Positions 1 to 9,148 of a stretch of DNA of 53,101 nt are shown here, in pieces (the first letter of the stretch is position 1; the number at the start of each line of letters is the position of its first letter). The stretch is from Streptomyces sp. (GTDB taxonomy: Bacteria > Actinomycetota > Actinomycetes > Streptomycetales > Streptomycetaceae), in contig JABFVM010000023.1 of assembly GCA_013362785.1 (NCBI GenBank), positions 1 through 53,101 of the forward strand, read 5' to 3'. The notes below the pieces were generated by a model. The model was not told the DNA's origin. It saw only the letters and a list, made by a program, of their open reading frames with translations, and searched no databases. A program made the translations under genes and the position numbers.

Positions 1-113
1 TATGGCGGGCACTCGCCGCGGTGCGCCCGACGGCGGCGGTACGGTCACGGCTGGCCGCACTGGAGTCCGAGCTGTCGGCACCGCACGCGTGGGAGCGTCG
101 GCAGGCGCGGTGA
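1..113 (+). CDS. C-terminal tail of an upstream gene (partial, 5' end outside window)
   Basis: Reading codons from position 3 gives an open frame that ends at a TGA at 111-113, with the final residues LAALESELSAPHAWERRQ-AR. GC-rich third positions and the protein-like charged ending make it a better coding frame than the overlapping one that starts at position 2. In many actinobacteria the gene just upstream of an ExaC-type aldehyde dehydrogenase is a GAF/helix-turn-helix regulator, and this tail would suit such a protein, but 36 codons are too few to prove a family. It lies 312 bp upstream of the aldehyde dehydrogenase on the same strand. Confidence 0.5.
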   Translation, partial: WRALAAVRPTAAVRSRLAALESELSAPHAWERRQAR

Positions 114-248
114 CCACGCCTCGCTCCCGCGGCCTGGCCGAACGCAGACGCGCTGCTGGAACCGCAGCGTGCTGGAACCCAGGCGCGCTGGTGGAGCAAC
201 GGCGCGCCGCAGCGCGTCGGCCTGCTGCTGGAAGGGCAGCCCACAGCT

Positions 249-322
249 GGAGCAGCGGCTCACTGCTGAAGCGGCGGCCTGCTGCCGGAGCAGTGGCTCA
301 CTGCTGAAGCGGCGGCCTGCTG
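249..322. repeat. Two tandem 38-bp-period repeats upstream of the aldehyde dehydrogenase
   Basis: Positions 249-284 and 287-322 are 36 bp long and differ at one base (C/T). The shared core includes ggctcactgctgaagcgg. The wider 114-335 spacer is built of related ctgctgga / ggcggcctgctg pieces, so it looks like a decaying tandem array, and no convincing coding frame was seen in it. The rest of the 114-425 spacer holds the direct heptamer repeats at 339-356 and the ribosome binding site gggagg at 411-416. Confidence 0.7.
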
Positions 323-338
323 CTGGGGCGGCGGCTCG

Positions 339-372
339 CGCAACGTACTTGCAACCTCGCCGTCCCTAGCCT
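339..372 (+). promoter_or_regulatory. Paired heptamer direct repeats and candidate -10 for the aldehyde dehydrogenase
   Basis: CGCAACG (339-345) and TGCAACC (350-356) are separated by 4 bp, giving an 11-bp period. A -10-like TAGCCT lies at 367-372, 10 bp after the second heptamer and 53 bp before the ATG at 426. The same two heptamers, in swapped order but with the same 4-bp gap and the same 10-bp distance to a -10-like hexamer, precede the DUF779 gene at 36093-36126. Heptamers at 11-bp period just upstream of -10 are the layout known for SARP activators; this assignment is an inference. Confidence 0.45.
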
Positions 373-425
373 CGCGCCGAGAGCTGCCCAACGGCGGGCA
401 GCGCTTCTTCGGGAGGCAGAGCAGT

Positions 426-1939
<1,514 letters not shown>

Positions 1940-1949
<10 letters not shown>

Positions 1950-1962
1950 CGGCACGAAGAAG
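1940..1962 (+). terminator. Weak hairpin overlapping the aldehyde dehydrogenase stop
   Basis: The 7-bp arms cttcttc (1940-1946) and gaagaag (1956-1962) flank a 9-nt loop that contains the stop codon. There is no T-tract and the left arm is coding, so this is only a possible terminator. Confidence 0.2.
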
Positions 1963-2121
1963 GGCGCCTGAGCAGGACAGGTGGAACAGGTACCGGCCGT
2001 GTGGCCTTGGTCGCGCGGGGTTCGGTACGCATTCCAGGTCGACTTCGTCGGCGACCTCCGGAGCGGTCCGGTCCTGCAAGGGGGTTCTGGCCGGAGTAGT
2101 CCGCGGCGATTCCTTCAGGGT

Positions 2122-2152
2122 GCGTGCGATCGCGTGAGACCGCATCGCACGC
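2122..2152. repeat. 9-bp inverted repeat in the spacer before the secreted Ig-like protein
   Basis: gcgtgcgat (2122-2130) and atcgcacgc (2144-2152) are perfect inverted copies with a 13-nt loop. They lie about 85-115 bp upstream of the next gene and could be an operator or an mRNA hairpin. Nothing else recognisable was seen in 1963-2235. Confidence 0.35.
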
Positions 2153-2235
2153 GAGGATGCCGACGATTTCATTGCGGATGGGCATGGAACGGCCGTGATC
2201 GCCAGATCGTCTGACCTCACGTGGGCAGACAGTGG

Positions 2236-3645
2236 ATGAGCAGGCCGGAGAGCAGGGTGTTGCGGTACGTGGCCGCAGGGTGCGCGGCGGTCCTGGTGGC
2301 CGCCGTGGTGTGGGCCGCCGCCCTGGTCGCGCAGGGCACGGGCCACCCGGCACCGACGGGCTCCGGCGAGGCAGTGCTCAAGCTCCGCTCCGCGCTGAAC
2401 GTCTTCTATCTCCCGCGCTACAGCCCTCCCGCGAAGGCCCCCTTCGCCCCCGAGTACACCATCGACCTGGAGGCGCTGGAGGCCTCGCCCGGCCAGAACC
2501 GGGCGCCCGTCGAAAACGTCCGCGTCTCCTTCGACCTGTCCGCCTTCAAGGGGAAGGCGGAGATCTACGGCGTGCACAAGGGATACGGCTGCGCGCGGTC
2601 GGGCTTCCACGTCGACTGTGCGCTGGGGGACATCAAACTGGGGGAAGGCGCCGTATTCCTCCCCTTCTACGTGAAACCGGAACCCGGCACGGCTCCCGGC
2701 CCCGCCGGGGCGCTCGCGATGACCGTGCGCAGCGCCAATGCGCCGACCATCCGGCACACCACCCGCCTGATCGTCGGCTCTCCGTCCCTGACCGCCCGCC
2801 AGAACTACCCCCAACGCACAGGGGTGCGCCCCGGCGGGGAAATCGCACTCACGCCGGCCTTCGGCAACAAGGGCGACACCGCCGTCCAGGACGGCATCTC
2901 CCTGCGGGTCACGGCCCACGAGGCCACCCTGCTGCCCCGCTACCGCAACTGCCGTTACAACAAGGCGACCGGAGCCACCCTCGCGTGGTGCGACTTTCCC
3001 AGGCCGCTGCCCGCCGGAGCGGCGTACCAGACCAACACCCCGGTCACCGCCGTGGCCGACCGGACGGCACGCAGCGGCGACGTGTCCTTCAGCGTTTGGC
3101 GCACGGTCGACGCCGACTACTTGTCGCGGCTGCCCGCGTCCGCCCCGCACGGCAGCGGCGCCCCGCTGCGGCTGCGGCCCGTCGACGGCAGCGGCTTCAC
3201 GGGCCGCGAAACGGGGCCCAGCGAGTCCGCTGGAGGGGGGCTTGCCTTCGAGAGCACCCAGCTGAACGACGTGGAGGCCGTCGGCTTCGCCATCAAGGGC
3301 AGGGTCGGCCAGGTGACCGACATCACCGTGCCCTACCCGAGGGGCAACGGCTGGACCCGACCCAACGGGACGGGAGAACTCCGGGTGACACTCCCCGAAG
3401 GTGTCGCACTGATCGACGTGCCTCCCGAGTCCCACTCGGGCGACATCCCCTACTGCTACCCCGACCCACAGCAGGAGCACCGAGCCGTGTGCCCGGGTCC
3501 GGAACCCCCCGGCACAGTGATGCGCGTGCGCATCGACAAGCGCGTCGACGGCGCACGGGGCAAGGTCACGGCACACTCCGACCCGCGCATCGACCCGAAC
3601 CAGGCCAACAACACGGCACCGGTGACCGTGCAGTACCTCGGATAG
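2236..3645 (+). CDS. Secreted or membrane-anchored protein with DUF11/CARDB-like Ig folds
   Basis: A protein of 469 residues. It starts with a short basic n-region (MSRPESRVLRY) and a hydrophobic stretch at about residues 12-32 that is either a signal peptide or an N-terminal anchor. The rest is beta-rich without catalytic motifs. It ends with DPNQANNTAPVTVQ, the typical ending of DUF11/CARDB-type Ig domains in secreted actinobacterial proteins. No LPXTG sortase signal is present. A GTG at 2221 would add five residues; neither start has a strong ribosome binding site, and the ATG gives the better signal sequence. Its 3' end abuts coding-like DNA of the opposite strand (3661-3845). Function unknown. 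Confidence 0.75.
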   Translation: MSRPESRVLRYVAAGCAAVLVAAVVWAAALVAQGTGHPAPTGSGEAVLKLRSALNVFYLPRYSPPAKAPFAPEYTIDLEALEASPGQNRAPVENVRVSFDLSAFKGKAEIYGVHKGYGCARSGFHVDCALGDIKLGEGAVFLPFYVKPEPGTAPGPAGALAMTVRSANAPTIRHTTRLIVGSPSLTARQNYPQRTGVRPGGEIALTPAFGNKGDTAVQDGISLRVTAHEATLLPRYRNCRYNKATGATLAWCDFPRPLPAGAAYQTNTPVTAVADRTARSGDVSFSVWRTVDADYLSRLPASAPHGSGAPLRLRPVDGSGFTGRETGPSESAGGGLAFESTQLNDVEAVGFAIKGRVGQVTDITVPYPRGNGWTRPNGTGELRVTLPEGVALIDVPPESHSGDIPYCYPDPQQEHRAVCPGPEPPGTVMRVRIDKRVDGARGKVTAHSDPRIDPNQANNTAPVTVQYLG

Positions 3646-3660
3646 GGACTGTCTGAAGTC

Positions 3661-3845
3661 CGGCGCACCATCAGCCGGACCCATGTCTCCCGGTCGATAC
3701 GGCCGGCGTGCGGGTCGATGGTGGCGTTGATGAGGGGCTCGGGCATGGAGGGGCGGTACCAGCGCCCTCGACTGCCGGCGACGCTGGTGCCGGCGGAGAG
3801 GTCGGTGCGGTTGGTGTGGCCGATGAAGACATCGCTGATGCCGGC
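3661..3845 (-). pseudogene. In-frame coding-like continuation beyond the amber stop of the RIP gene
   Basis: Directly after the TAG that ends the RIP gene (3846-3848), the same frame stays open. It reads AGISDVFIGHTNRTDLSAGT and on through RGRWYRPSMPEPLINATI to about DRETWVRLMVRR. Almost every third codon position is G or C down to about 3661, after which the bias disappears, next to the end of the gene at 2236-3645. This is what a former C-terminal part of the RIP would look like after a nonsense mutation, with its own end lost at the junction near 3650-3660. It has no obvious start of its own with a ribosome binding site. Confidence 0.6.
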
Positions 3846-4544
3846 CTAGTCACGTATCAGACCGACCTGCTGTGCGGTGACGAAGACGTCGGACCCGTTG
3901 TCCATGCCTTTCGCGATGCGGCTGGCGATGGTGCGGAGCCGGGATGCCTCGGTGATGGCGATGATGTAGCGCAGCATGCCGCGTGCCTGGGCGGTGCGGT
4001 CGGTGCCGCGGATGCCGAGGTCCCTGAGACTGTTCTCAAGGCCGGACTCGTTGAGGTTGACGGCGGTCAGCGACTGGTTCGCGACGCGGGCGAGGGCGTC
4101 GTAGTCCTCCTTCCCAAGGAACCAGTCGTCGTCGGCGTCCTCATGGTTGGGGACGCCGGAGGCGAGGTTCAGGACGAAGTTGTGCGGGGTGTCGCTGGAG
4201 AAGAACCGCACGACGCAGAAGTCGCTGAGCCGTACGATCGCATGCACCGCGGGGGTGTGGTTGCCGCTGCTGATCACGATGTCGGCGAAACTCTGGCCGG
4301 CCGAGGTCTCGGCGAGGTTGCGCAGCTGGTCGAGCATTGTCAGATAGGCGCCCGAGCCGTGGTTGATGTTCCAGCGGACCTGTGGGAAGTCGACGTGTTT
4401 CTTGCCGGCGCCGGTCTCGGCGTTGATCGTCACATCGTCCGCCGCCTTCGAGGCGGATGTCCCGGTGTGCCTGGGCACAGTGAAGAGCACCAGGATCCCG
4501 AGAAGTACGGACAAGGCGACCGCGATCAGGACGCTGGTGGGCAT
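3846..4544 (-). CDS. Membrane-anchored ribosome-inactivating protein (rRNA N-glycosidase family), truncated and probably inactive
   Basis: A 232-residue product. It opens with MPTSVLIAVALSVLLGILVL, a signal anchor or signal peptide, followed by a RIP (ricin A-chain / Shiga-type) domain; the family depurinates the sarcin-ricin loop of large-subunit rRNA. Visible landmarks are the strand LSDFCVVRFF (ricin NAYVVGY region), the DYDALARVA motif (ricin Tyr123 region) and the catalytic helix ITEASRLRTIASRI, which has the E-A-x-R signature (ricin Glu177/Arg180). The gene stops with TAG exactly 34 codons after that Glu, where ricin has its conserved Trp211. The Tyr80 position reads Cys. The ATG at 4544 has ggag 6 nt upstream; an ATG at 4580 would add 12 residues. 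Streptomyces RIPs such as the S. coelicolor one are known. Confidence 0.75.
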   Translation of the reverse strand: MPTSVLIAVALSVLLGILVLFTVPRHTGTSASKAADDVTINAETGAGKKHVDFPQVRWNINHGSGAYLTMLDQLRNLAETSAGQSFADIVISSGNHTPAVHAIVRLSDFCVVRFFSSDTPHNFVLNLASGVPNHEDADDDWFLGKEDYDALARVANQSLTAVNLNESGLENSLRDLGIRGTDRTAQARGMLRYIIAITEASRLRTIASRIAKGMDNGSDVFVTAQQVGLIRD

Positions 4545-4640
4545 GGTGTGCTCCGGTTGTTCGACGTGCAGCGATGTCACGACCGACGCTCACAGCCGGG
4601 AGGTTGTTTGGCAGGCCCCTGTTGCCGCCGCAGACAATTC

Positions 4641-4874
4641 CGGAGGATCGAGTTCCGCCACTTGCACGACGGTATCGACACCTCGGAGCAACATCTGGCG
4701 GGCGACACGCTGGTGCAGGACGCCACCGCGCCGAGGGCGTTCCAGTACTACCCGGACCCGGGCAAGGGCTCCACGGGCGTGCAGATCAACACGCCGGTGA
4801 TGCACTCGGACGGCACGATGAAGGGCAAGTGGTACTGGGCGAAACTGGAAATGCCGACCCGGCCACTTTCATGA
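4641..4874 (+). pseudogene. Orphan C-terminal coding fragment, family not recognised
   Basis: From about 4641 a frame with strong GC-third-position bias reads EFRHLHDGIDTSEQHLAGDT and then AFQYYPDPGKGSTGVQINTP, ending MKGKWYWAKLEMPTRPLS at the TGA 4872-4874. Upstream of about 4630 the frame loses coding character, and there is no start with a good ribosome binding site. It looks like the surviving 3' end of a gene whose rest was deleted, next to the damaged RIP gene. It runs convergently with the gene ending at 4893. I do not recognise the family. Confidence 0.5.
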
Positions 4875-4892
4875 TCACGGCACCGGAGACGG

Positions 4893-7800
4893 TCAGGGAC
4901 AGACCCGCCTGTAGGGCCGGTCCGGAACGTAGGTGCGCCACTGCGCAGGAGTCAGCTCGGCCTTCCCTGCACGGGCGCAGACAAGGGATACCGCTCGGTC
5001 AGGATCCACCACGTACCGCTGGAGCGGGACGTGCTCGCCGCCCGCGTACAGCATGGTGCTGTCCGGGCTGAAGGCGAGCGTGTCGATGCTTTCACCGGGG
5101 GTGGGCAGAGAAGGACCGAGAGGTTGCTGGGTTGCGATGTCCCAGAGTTGGACGGTGCCCGCGTCTCCGCCCACGGCAAGCGTGCTGCCGTCCGGGCTGA
5201 ACGCGAGAGCAGTGATTGTCTCGGCTGAGTCGGTGGACGGATCGACGGGCGCCAGAAAGACGTTCCTCAGGATGCCCGCTCGGTGCCGGAGGTCGCCGTC
5301 CCAGATGGCCACCCGCCCGGTCCCGTCGCCGGCCGCCAAGCGGGAGCCGTCGGGGGCGAAGGCGATTTCTTCGATGTCGTCGTGCTGGACGAGGTCCTGG
5401 ACATGGGACCGGCCCGCTCGGACGACGCGGTTGTCGGTCACGAGAAGCCCGCCGTCCCGGCTGACGGCCAGATCACGGCCGCCCGGGCCGGGGAGGAGCG
5501 CCGTCCTCCGCTGCCGCGTGGTGTCCCATGTCTCGTTGAAGTAGCCGTCTTCGGTCAAACGTGCGGTGAGGAGCGTACGACCGCCCGGTCCCAAGGCGAT
5601 CGCGTCCGTAGACGTCGTGGACGCCGTCGCCAGGTCCACAGTGGTCTTCGCGTGTCCGGCGGCCACGTCCCACACCTGCATACGCTGAGGCGCCGTGTCC
5701 CAGGGGGCGGAGACTCCGTACGCGAACATGCCTCCGTCGGGGCTGAAGGACAGCAAAGGCTCGGTGACTTCCCCGGGGACCGTCGGGTTGCCGGTGCGGA
5801 AGACGGGACGTGACGGGGTCGGCAGGGTGCGCAGCAGTCGGCCGTCGCGTGTGTTCCGCAGCTGGAAGACGTAGCGGTCACCGATACGTTCGGCGGTGGC
5901 GAGCGTCCTGCCGTCGGGGCTGAGCCGCACCCCGGTGAGCGGACTCTTGCGCCAGGCGCGGGTGAGCGTCGCGGTGAGGTCGAGGGTGTGGACCGTGCCC
6001 CCTTCGAGGTACCGCAGCAGGGGCCGCGAGGAGTCCCAGGCGAGACCGGAGAGCGACTCGTTGCCCAAGGAGTGCCGGAAAACGGGGGCCCTGCCCTTGG
6101 ACAGACGCCACACTCTGATCTCCTGGCCGCCGCCGGTCGCCAGGAACGAGCCGTCCGCGCTCACGACGGCGCTGTCGGCACCCGGGTGGGTGACGTTGGC
6201 GAGCTCTCGTCCCGACGTGGTGTCCCATACCCGCACCCGGTCCCCGGTGAGAGCGAGAAGCCGGCCGCTGTCGAGGCCGAGGAGGGTGTCGTCACCGCAG
6301 ACGCCGCGAGCGCTCGTCCATGCACCGGACCGGACGCTGCGCGTGGAGGTGTCCCAGACCTGCGGGGCCCGGCCGCGCGGGCAGACGGCCAGCAGCCGGT
6401 CGTCGGCCGCCGCGGTGGCGCGCTCCCCGCTGCCGGCCGACGGGGTCCGGAAGATCAGATGGCCGTCGGTGACGGAGTAGAGCGAAGCCCGGTCGTCGAT
6501 CAGGCTCGTCACCAGGTAATTGCGGCCACTCGCCCCGAAGCTCACGTCGTACCTGAGCGGCAGGGGACCTCCGATCCAGCGCCTCGTCCGGGTGTCCCAC
6601 AGCCGCTGGGTCCTGTCAGTGGCCGAGATGACGAGTACTCGGCCGTCAGGACCCGCGGCAAGTATGCCCCCGTGAGGTACCGGCCCCGAGGCGATACGGC
6701 GGTGGGTGTCGATGTCCCACGTCCGCGAGGTGAAGTCGCCGCCGATGCTGAGCAGAGTGCGCCCGGAGCTGTCGAGGAACCGCGCTGGTTCGTCACCGGG
6801 CGCCGGGTCGGTGAAGTTGCCCAGTTCGGGCTGGGCCAGCGCGCCCAGCAGGGCGCGGCGGGACTCCGGCAGCTCAGAGGTGCGCCATGCGGCGACGCCG
6901 AGCAGCATCGCGGTGCGCGGGTCGGTGGTACGCAGCGCTTCGGCGACCGCGGCCACCCGGCGGGCCGCCGTGTCGGTGGTCTGCTTCTCGCTGTCCTGAC
7001 GCAGTCGCAGGGCGGTCAGGCCGACGACCAGGGCCACCGCCAGCACGGCGCAGAGCGAGGCCGTGAGCGTGCGGCTGCGGCGCCGGGCCCGGGTGGCGGC
7101 CCGCTCCTCCGTCGCCCGCTGCTCCGCCGCGGCGACCAGGAAGGCCTTCTCATCGGAGGTCAGACCGTCGTAGCCGCGGTCGTCGCCCGCGAACAGTTCC
7201 TCGGCCCGCGCCAGGCGGGTGCCCCGGTAGAGCGTGCCCGGGTCGCGGTCGTGCTCCAGCCAGGTGCGGGCGGCGTCGGTCAGCTGCCGGTGGTGGCGCA
7301 GCCGCTCCCGGTCCGCGTCGATCCACTCGCGCAGCCGCGGCCAGCAGCTGATGAGCGCCTCATGGGCGAGCTGCACTGCGTCGTCGTCGCTGGTCAGCAG
7401 CCGGGCCCGGGTAAGGCGCGCGGCGACGGCCCGCACTTCGGGGTCCTCCCACCCGGCCATTTCCTCCCAGCTGAGCGGGCGGCGCGTGTCGGCGTTGCCC
7501 TGGCCGGGCTCGACCATCCGCAGGAGCAGGTGCCGGGCGGCGTGCGCCTGCGCCGGTGAGAGTTCCCCGTACGCCTCCTCGGCGCTGGCCGCGATCGCGC
7601 CGCGCACCCCGCCGGCCGCTTCGTACGCGGCCAGGGTCAGCATCCGTCCCTTGCGCCGCCGCCAGGTCTCCAGCAGGGCGTGCGAGAGCATCGGCAGTCC
7701 GCCGGGCTCGTCGAGCACGTCCTCGACGATCCGCGCGGTCAGGGTTCGCTCCACGATGAGCCCGGCCGCCTGCGCGGGACCGACCACCGCCTCGCGCAGC

Positions 7801-8615
7801 TCGTCGGCGGTCATCGGCCTGACCAGGAGCCCGCTGGTGTGCAGCGCCTCCGCCAGTCGCGGGTGCTCGGCGCACCGCGCATAGAAGTCGGACCGTACGG
7901 CGATGAGCACGCGCAGCCGGCTTCCCGGGTCGCGGGCGGCAAGCAGAAGGTCGAGGAAGCGGTCCCGCTCGGCACGCTCGCGGCAGAGGGTGAAGACCTC
8001 CTCGAACTGGTCCACCACCACCCAGCTCTCCGGATCGTCGGCCGTCGGAGTCAGCAGATGTCCGTAGGTGGTGGCGGGCCGGGCTCCCGGAGTGAGGATG
8101 CGCAGCACCGCCTTACGCCCCTGCTGCGCGATCTGCTCCCGCAGCAGGGGAATCAGACCGGCCCGCAGCAAGGACGACTTGCCGCTGCCGGACGCCCCGA
8201 ACACCACGGCGAACGGGGACTCGCACCCCAGCTCGCTCAGCTCGTCCACCAGCCGGTTCCGGCCGAAGAACAGCTCACGGTCGTCCGGCTCGAAGCGTGC
8301 GAGGCCGCGGTAGGGCGGTGCGGCGTCGTCGTCCTCCTGCCTCTCGTCCCCGGCCAGCGCCTCGGCCTCCGCCCACCGTGCCTCCCACGGAGCGGGGTCG
8401 GCGCCGCATGCCTGGACGTACGCCTGGACCACGGCCAACGACGGCAGCCGCTCGCCGCTCGCCGCCTTCGCCAGGGTCGTCACCGAGAAGCCGGCCTGCT
8501 TCGCCATGGCCCGGTACGACACACCACCCGCCGAGCGACGCAGCTCCCGGAGATCATGTGCGAGTCGCTGCACGGGACCGGCCGCCGGGTCGACCGGTAG
8601 TTCAGGACGTCCCAC
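4893..8615 (-). CDS. HTH-nSTAND1 ATPase-WD40 regulatory protein
   Basis: 1240 residues from a GTG start at 8615, chosen because aagagg ends 7 nt upstream; the frame is open further up but lacks coding character there. Domain order: XRE-like helix-turn-helix (about 15-65, YRAMAKQAGFSVTTLAKAAS); nSTAND1 NTPase with Walker A GASGSGKS (about 140-147) and Walker B WVVVDQFEE (about 198-206); a transmembrane helix TLTASLCAVLAVALVVGLTA (about 516-537); then WD40 repeats to the end with recurring blocks such as AFSPDGSTLAVGGDAGTVQLW. This is a common Streptomyces architecture, thought to be a membrane-tethered STAND signalling or regulatory ATPase that senses ligands through the propeller. Partners are unknown. 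It lies next to the RIP relic but is transcribed as its own unit. Confidence 0.9.
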   Translation of the reverse strand: MGRPELPVDPAAGPVQRLAHDLRELRRSAGGVSYRAMAKQAGFSVTTLAKAASGERLPSLAVVQAYVQACGADPAPWEARWAEAEALAGDERQEDDDAAPPYRGLARFEPDDRELFFGRNRLVDELSELGCESPFAVVFGASGSGKSSLLRAGLIPLLREQIAQQGRKAVLRILTPGARPATTYGHLLTPTADDPESWVVVDQFEEVFTLCRERAERDRFLDLLLAARDPGSRLRVLIAVRSDFYARCAEHPRLAEALHTSGLLVRPMTADELREAVVGPAQAAGLIVERTLTARIVEDVLDEPGGLPMLSHALLETWRRRKGRMLTLAAYEAAGGVRGAIAASAEEAYGELSPAQAHAARHLLLRMVEPGQGNADTRRPLSWEEMAGWEDPEVRAVAARLTRARLLTSDDDAVQLAHEALISCWPRLREWIDADRERLRHHRQLTDAARTWLEHDRDPGTLYRGTRLARAEELFAGDDRGYDGLTSDEKAFLVAAAEQRATEERAATRARRRSRTLTASLCAVLAVALVVGLTALRLRQDSEKQTTDTAARRVAAVAEALRTTDPRTAMLLGVAAWRTSELPESRRALLGALAQPELGNFTDPAPGDEPARFLDSSGRTLLSIGGDFTSRTWDIDTHRRIASGPVPHGGILAAGPDGRVLVISATDRTQRLWDTRTRRWIGGPLPLRYDVSFGASGRNYLVTSLIDDRASLYSVTDGHLIFRTPSAGSGERATAAADDRLLAVCPRGRAPQVWDTSTRSVRSGAWTSARGVCGDDTLLGLDSGRLLALTGDRVRVWDTTSGRELANVTHPGADSAVVSADGSFLATGGGQEIRVWRLSKGRAPVFRHSLGNESLSGLAWDSSRPLLRYLEGGTVHTLDLTATLTRAWRKSPLTGVRLSPDGRTLATAERIGDRYVFQLRNTRDGRLLRTLPTPSRPVFRTGNPTVPGEVTEPLLSFSPDGGMFAYGVSAPWDTAPQRMQVWDVAAGHAKTTVDLATASTTSTDAIALGPGGRTLLTARLTEDGYFNETWDTTRQRRTALLPGPGGRDLAVSRDGGLLVTDNRVVRAGRSHVQDLVQHDDIEEIAFAPDGSRLAAGDGTGRVAIWDGDLRHRAGILRNVFLAPVDPSTDSAETITALAFSPDGSTLAVGGDAGTVQLWDIATQQPLGPSLPTPGESIDTLAFSPDSTMLYAGGEHVPLQRYVVDPDRAVSLVCARAGKAELTPAQWRTYVPDRPYRRVCP

Positions 8616-8889
8616 CGCAAAGCCTCTTTCGCACACAAGAAGAACAGGCTGATCAGCGGTCCAAGGTACTTTTCGTCCCCATCGGGCGAGAAACTTTCCG
8701 GCTGTGATGTTCGCCGAGAAGTTGTTCGTACCAGCGGTGCGGAGTTTATTTTCCCTGATGAGAGGGGGGATGGCTGACAACTTCCGGGTTGCCGGGCTCG
8801 GTCCCGCCTTGGCGCTCTCATTGCCGAGCGAACACCTGACAACCAGGACGCAAACGATCCCGACGACGGTGACCGCTCTCGACCTCCCA

Positions 8890-9096
8890 TCAGGTTGCGC
8901 AGGGCCCGCCCATGCGATGCCCGCGCCGGGCTCGTATCCGATCGAGGGGAACCACGCGGTCCGCCGAGGGGGCCGCCCCAGAGCGGTGTGTGATCTCGAC
9001 GTCGGCGAGCTTGAGCACGCCCCTGCCGAGCCACACCAGGTGGCCGATGACGGCGACGGTCAGGAGCGTGAGCAGGGTCGACGAGCTCGCCACCAC
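8890..9096 (-). CDS. Possible small membrane protein or remnant
   Basis: A 68-codon frame starting VVASSSTLLTLLTVAVIGHL with good third-position GC in its first half; it predicts one membrane helix followed by a basic tail. There is no ribosome binding site, and an in-frame stop lies just upstream (9118-9120). It may be a real small protein, a gene remnant or chance. It is the only coding-like signal in the spacer 8616-9148; I see nothing else supportable there. Confidence 0.22.
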   Translation of the reverse strand: MVASSSTLLTLLTVAVIGHLVWLGRGVLKLADVEITHRSGAAPSADRVVPLDRIRARRGHRMGGPCAT

Positions 9097-9148
9097 CAGG
9101 CCCGCGACCGCCGGCCTTCACAAGCCGGCGTGGTGCGGTGGGCGGGGC

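Noticed and set aside
249..335. Repeat-rich protein encoded by the first plus-strand frame (2-307)
   Set aside because: The frame continues through low-complexity repeats, and the overlapping frame ending at 111-113 has better coding character.
3846..3848. Programmed readthrough or reassignment of the TAG in the RIP gene
   Set aside because: No sign of a pyrrolysine system or readthrough context is present, and other RIP residues are also altered, so a nonsense mutation is simpler. Orthologue comparison could revive the idea.
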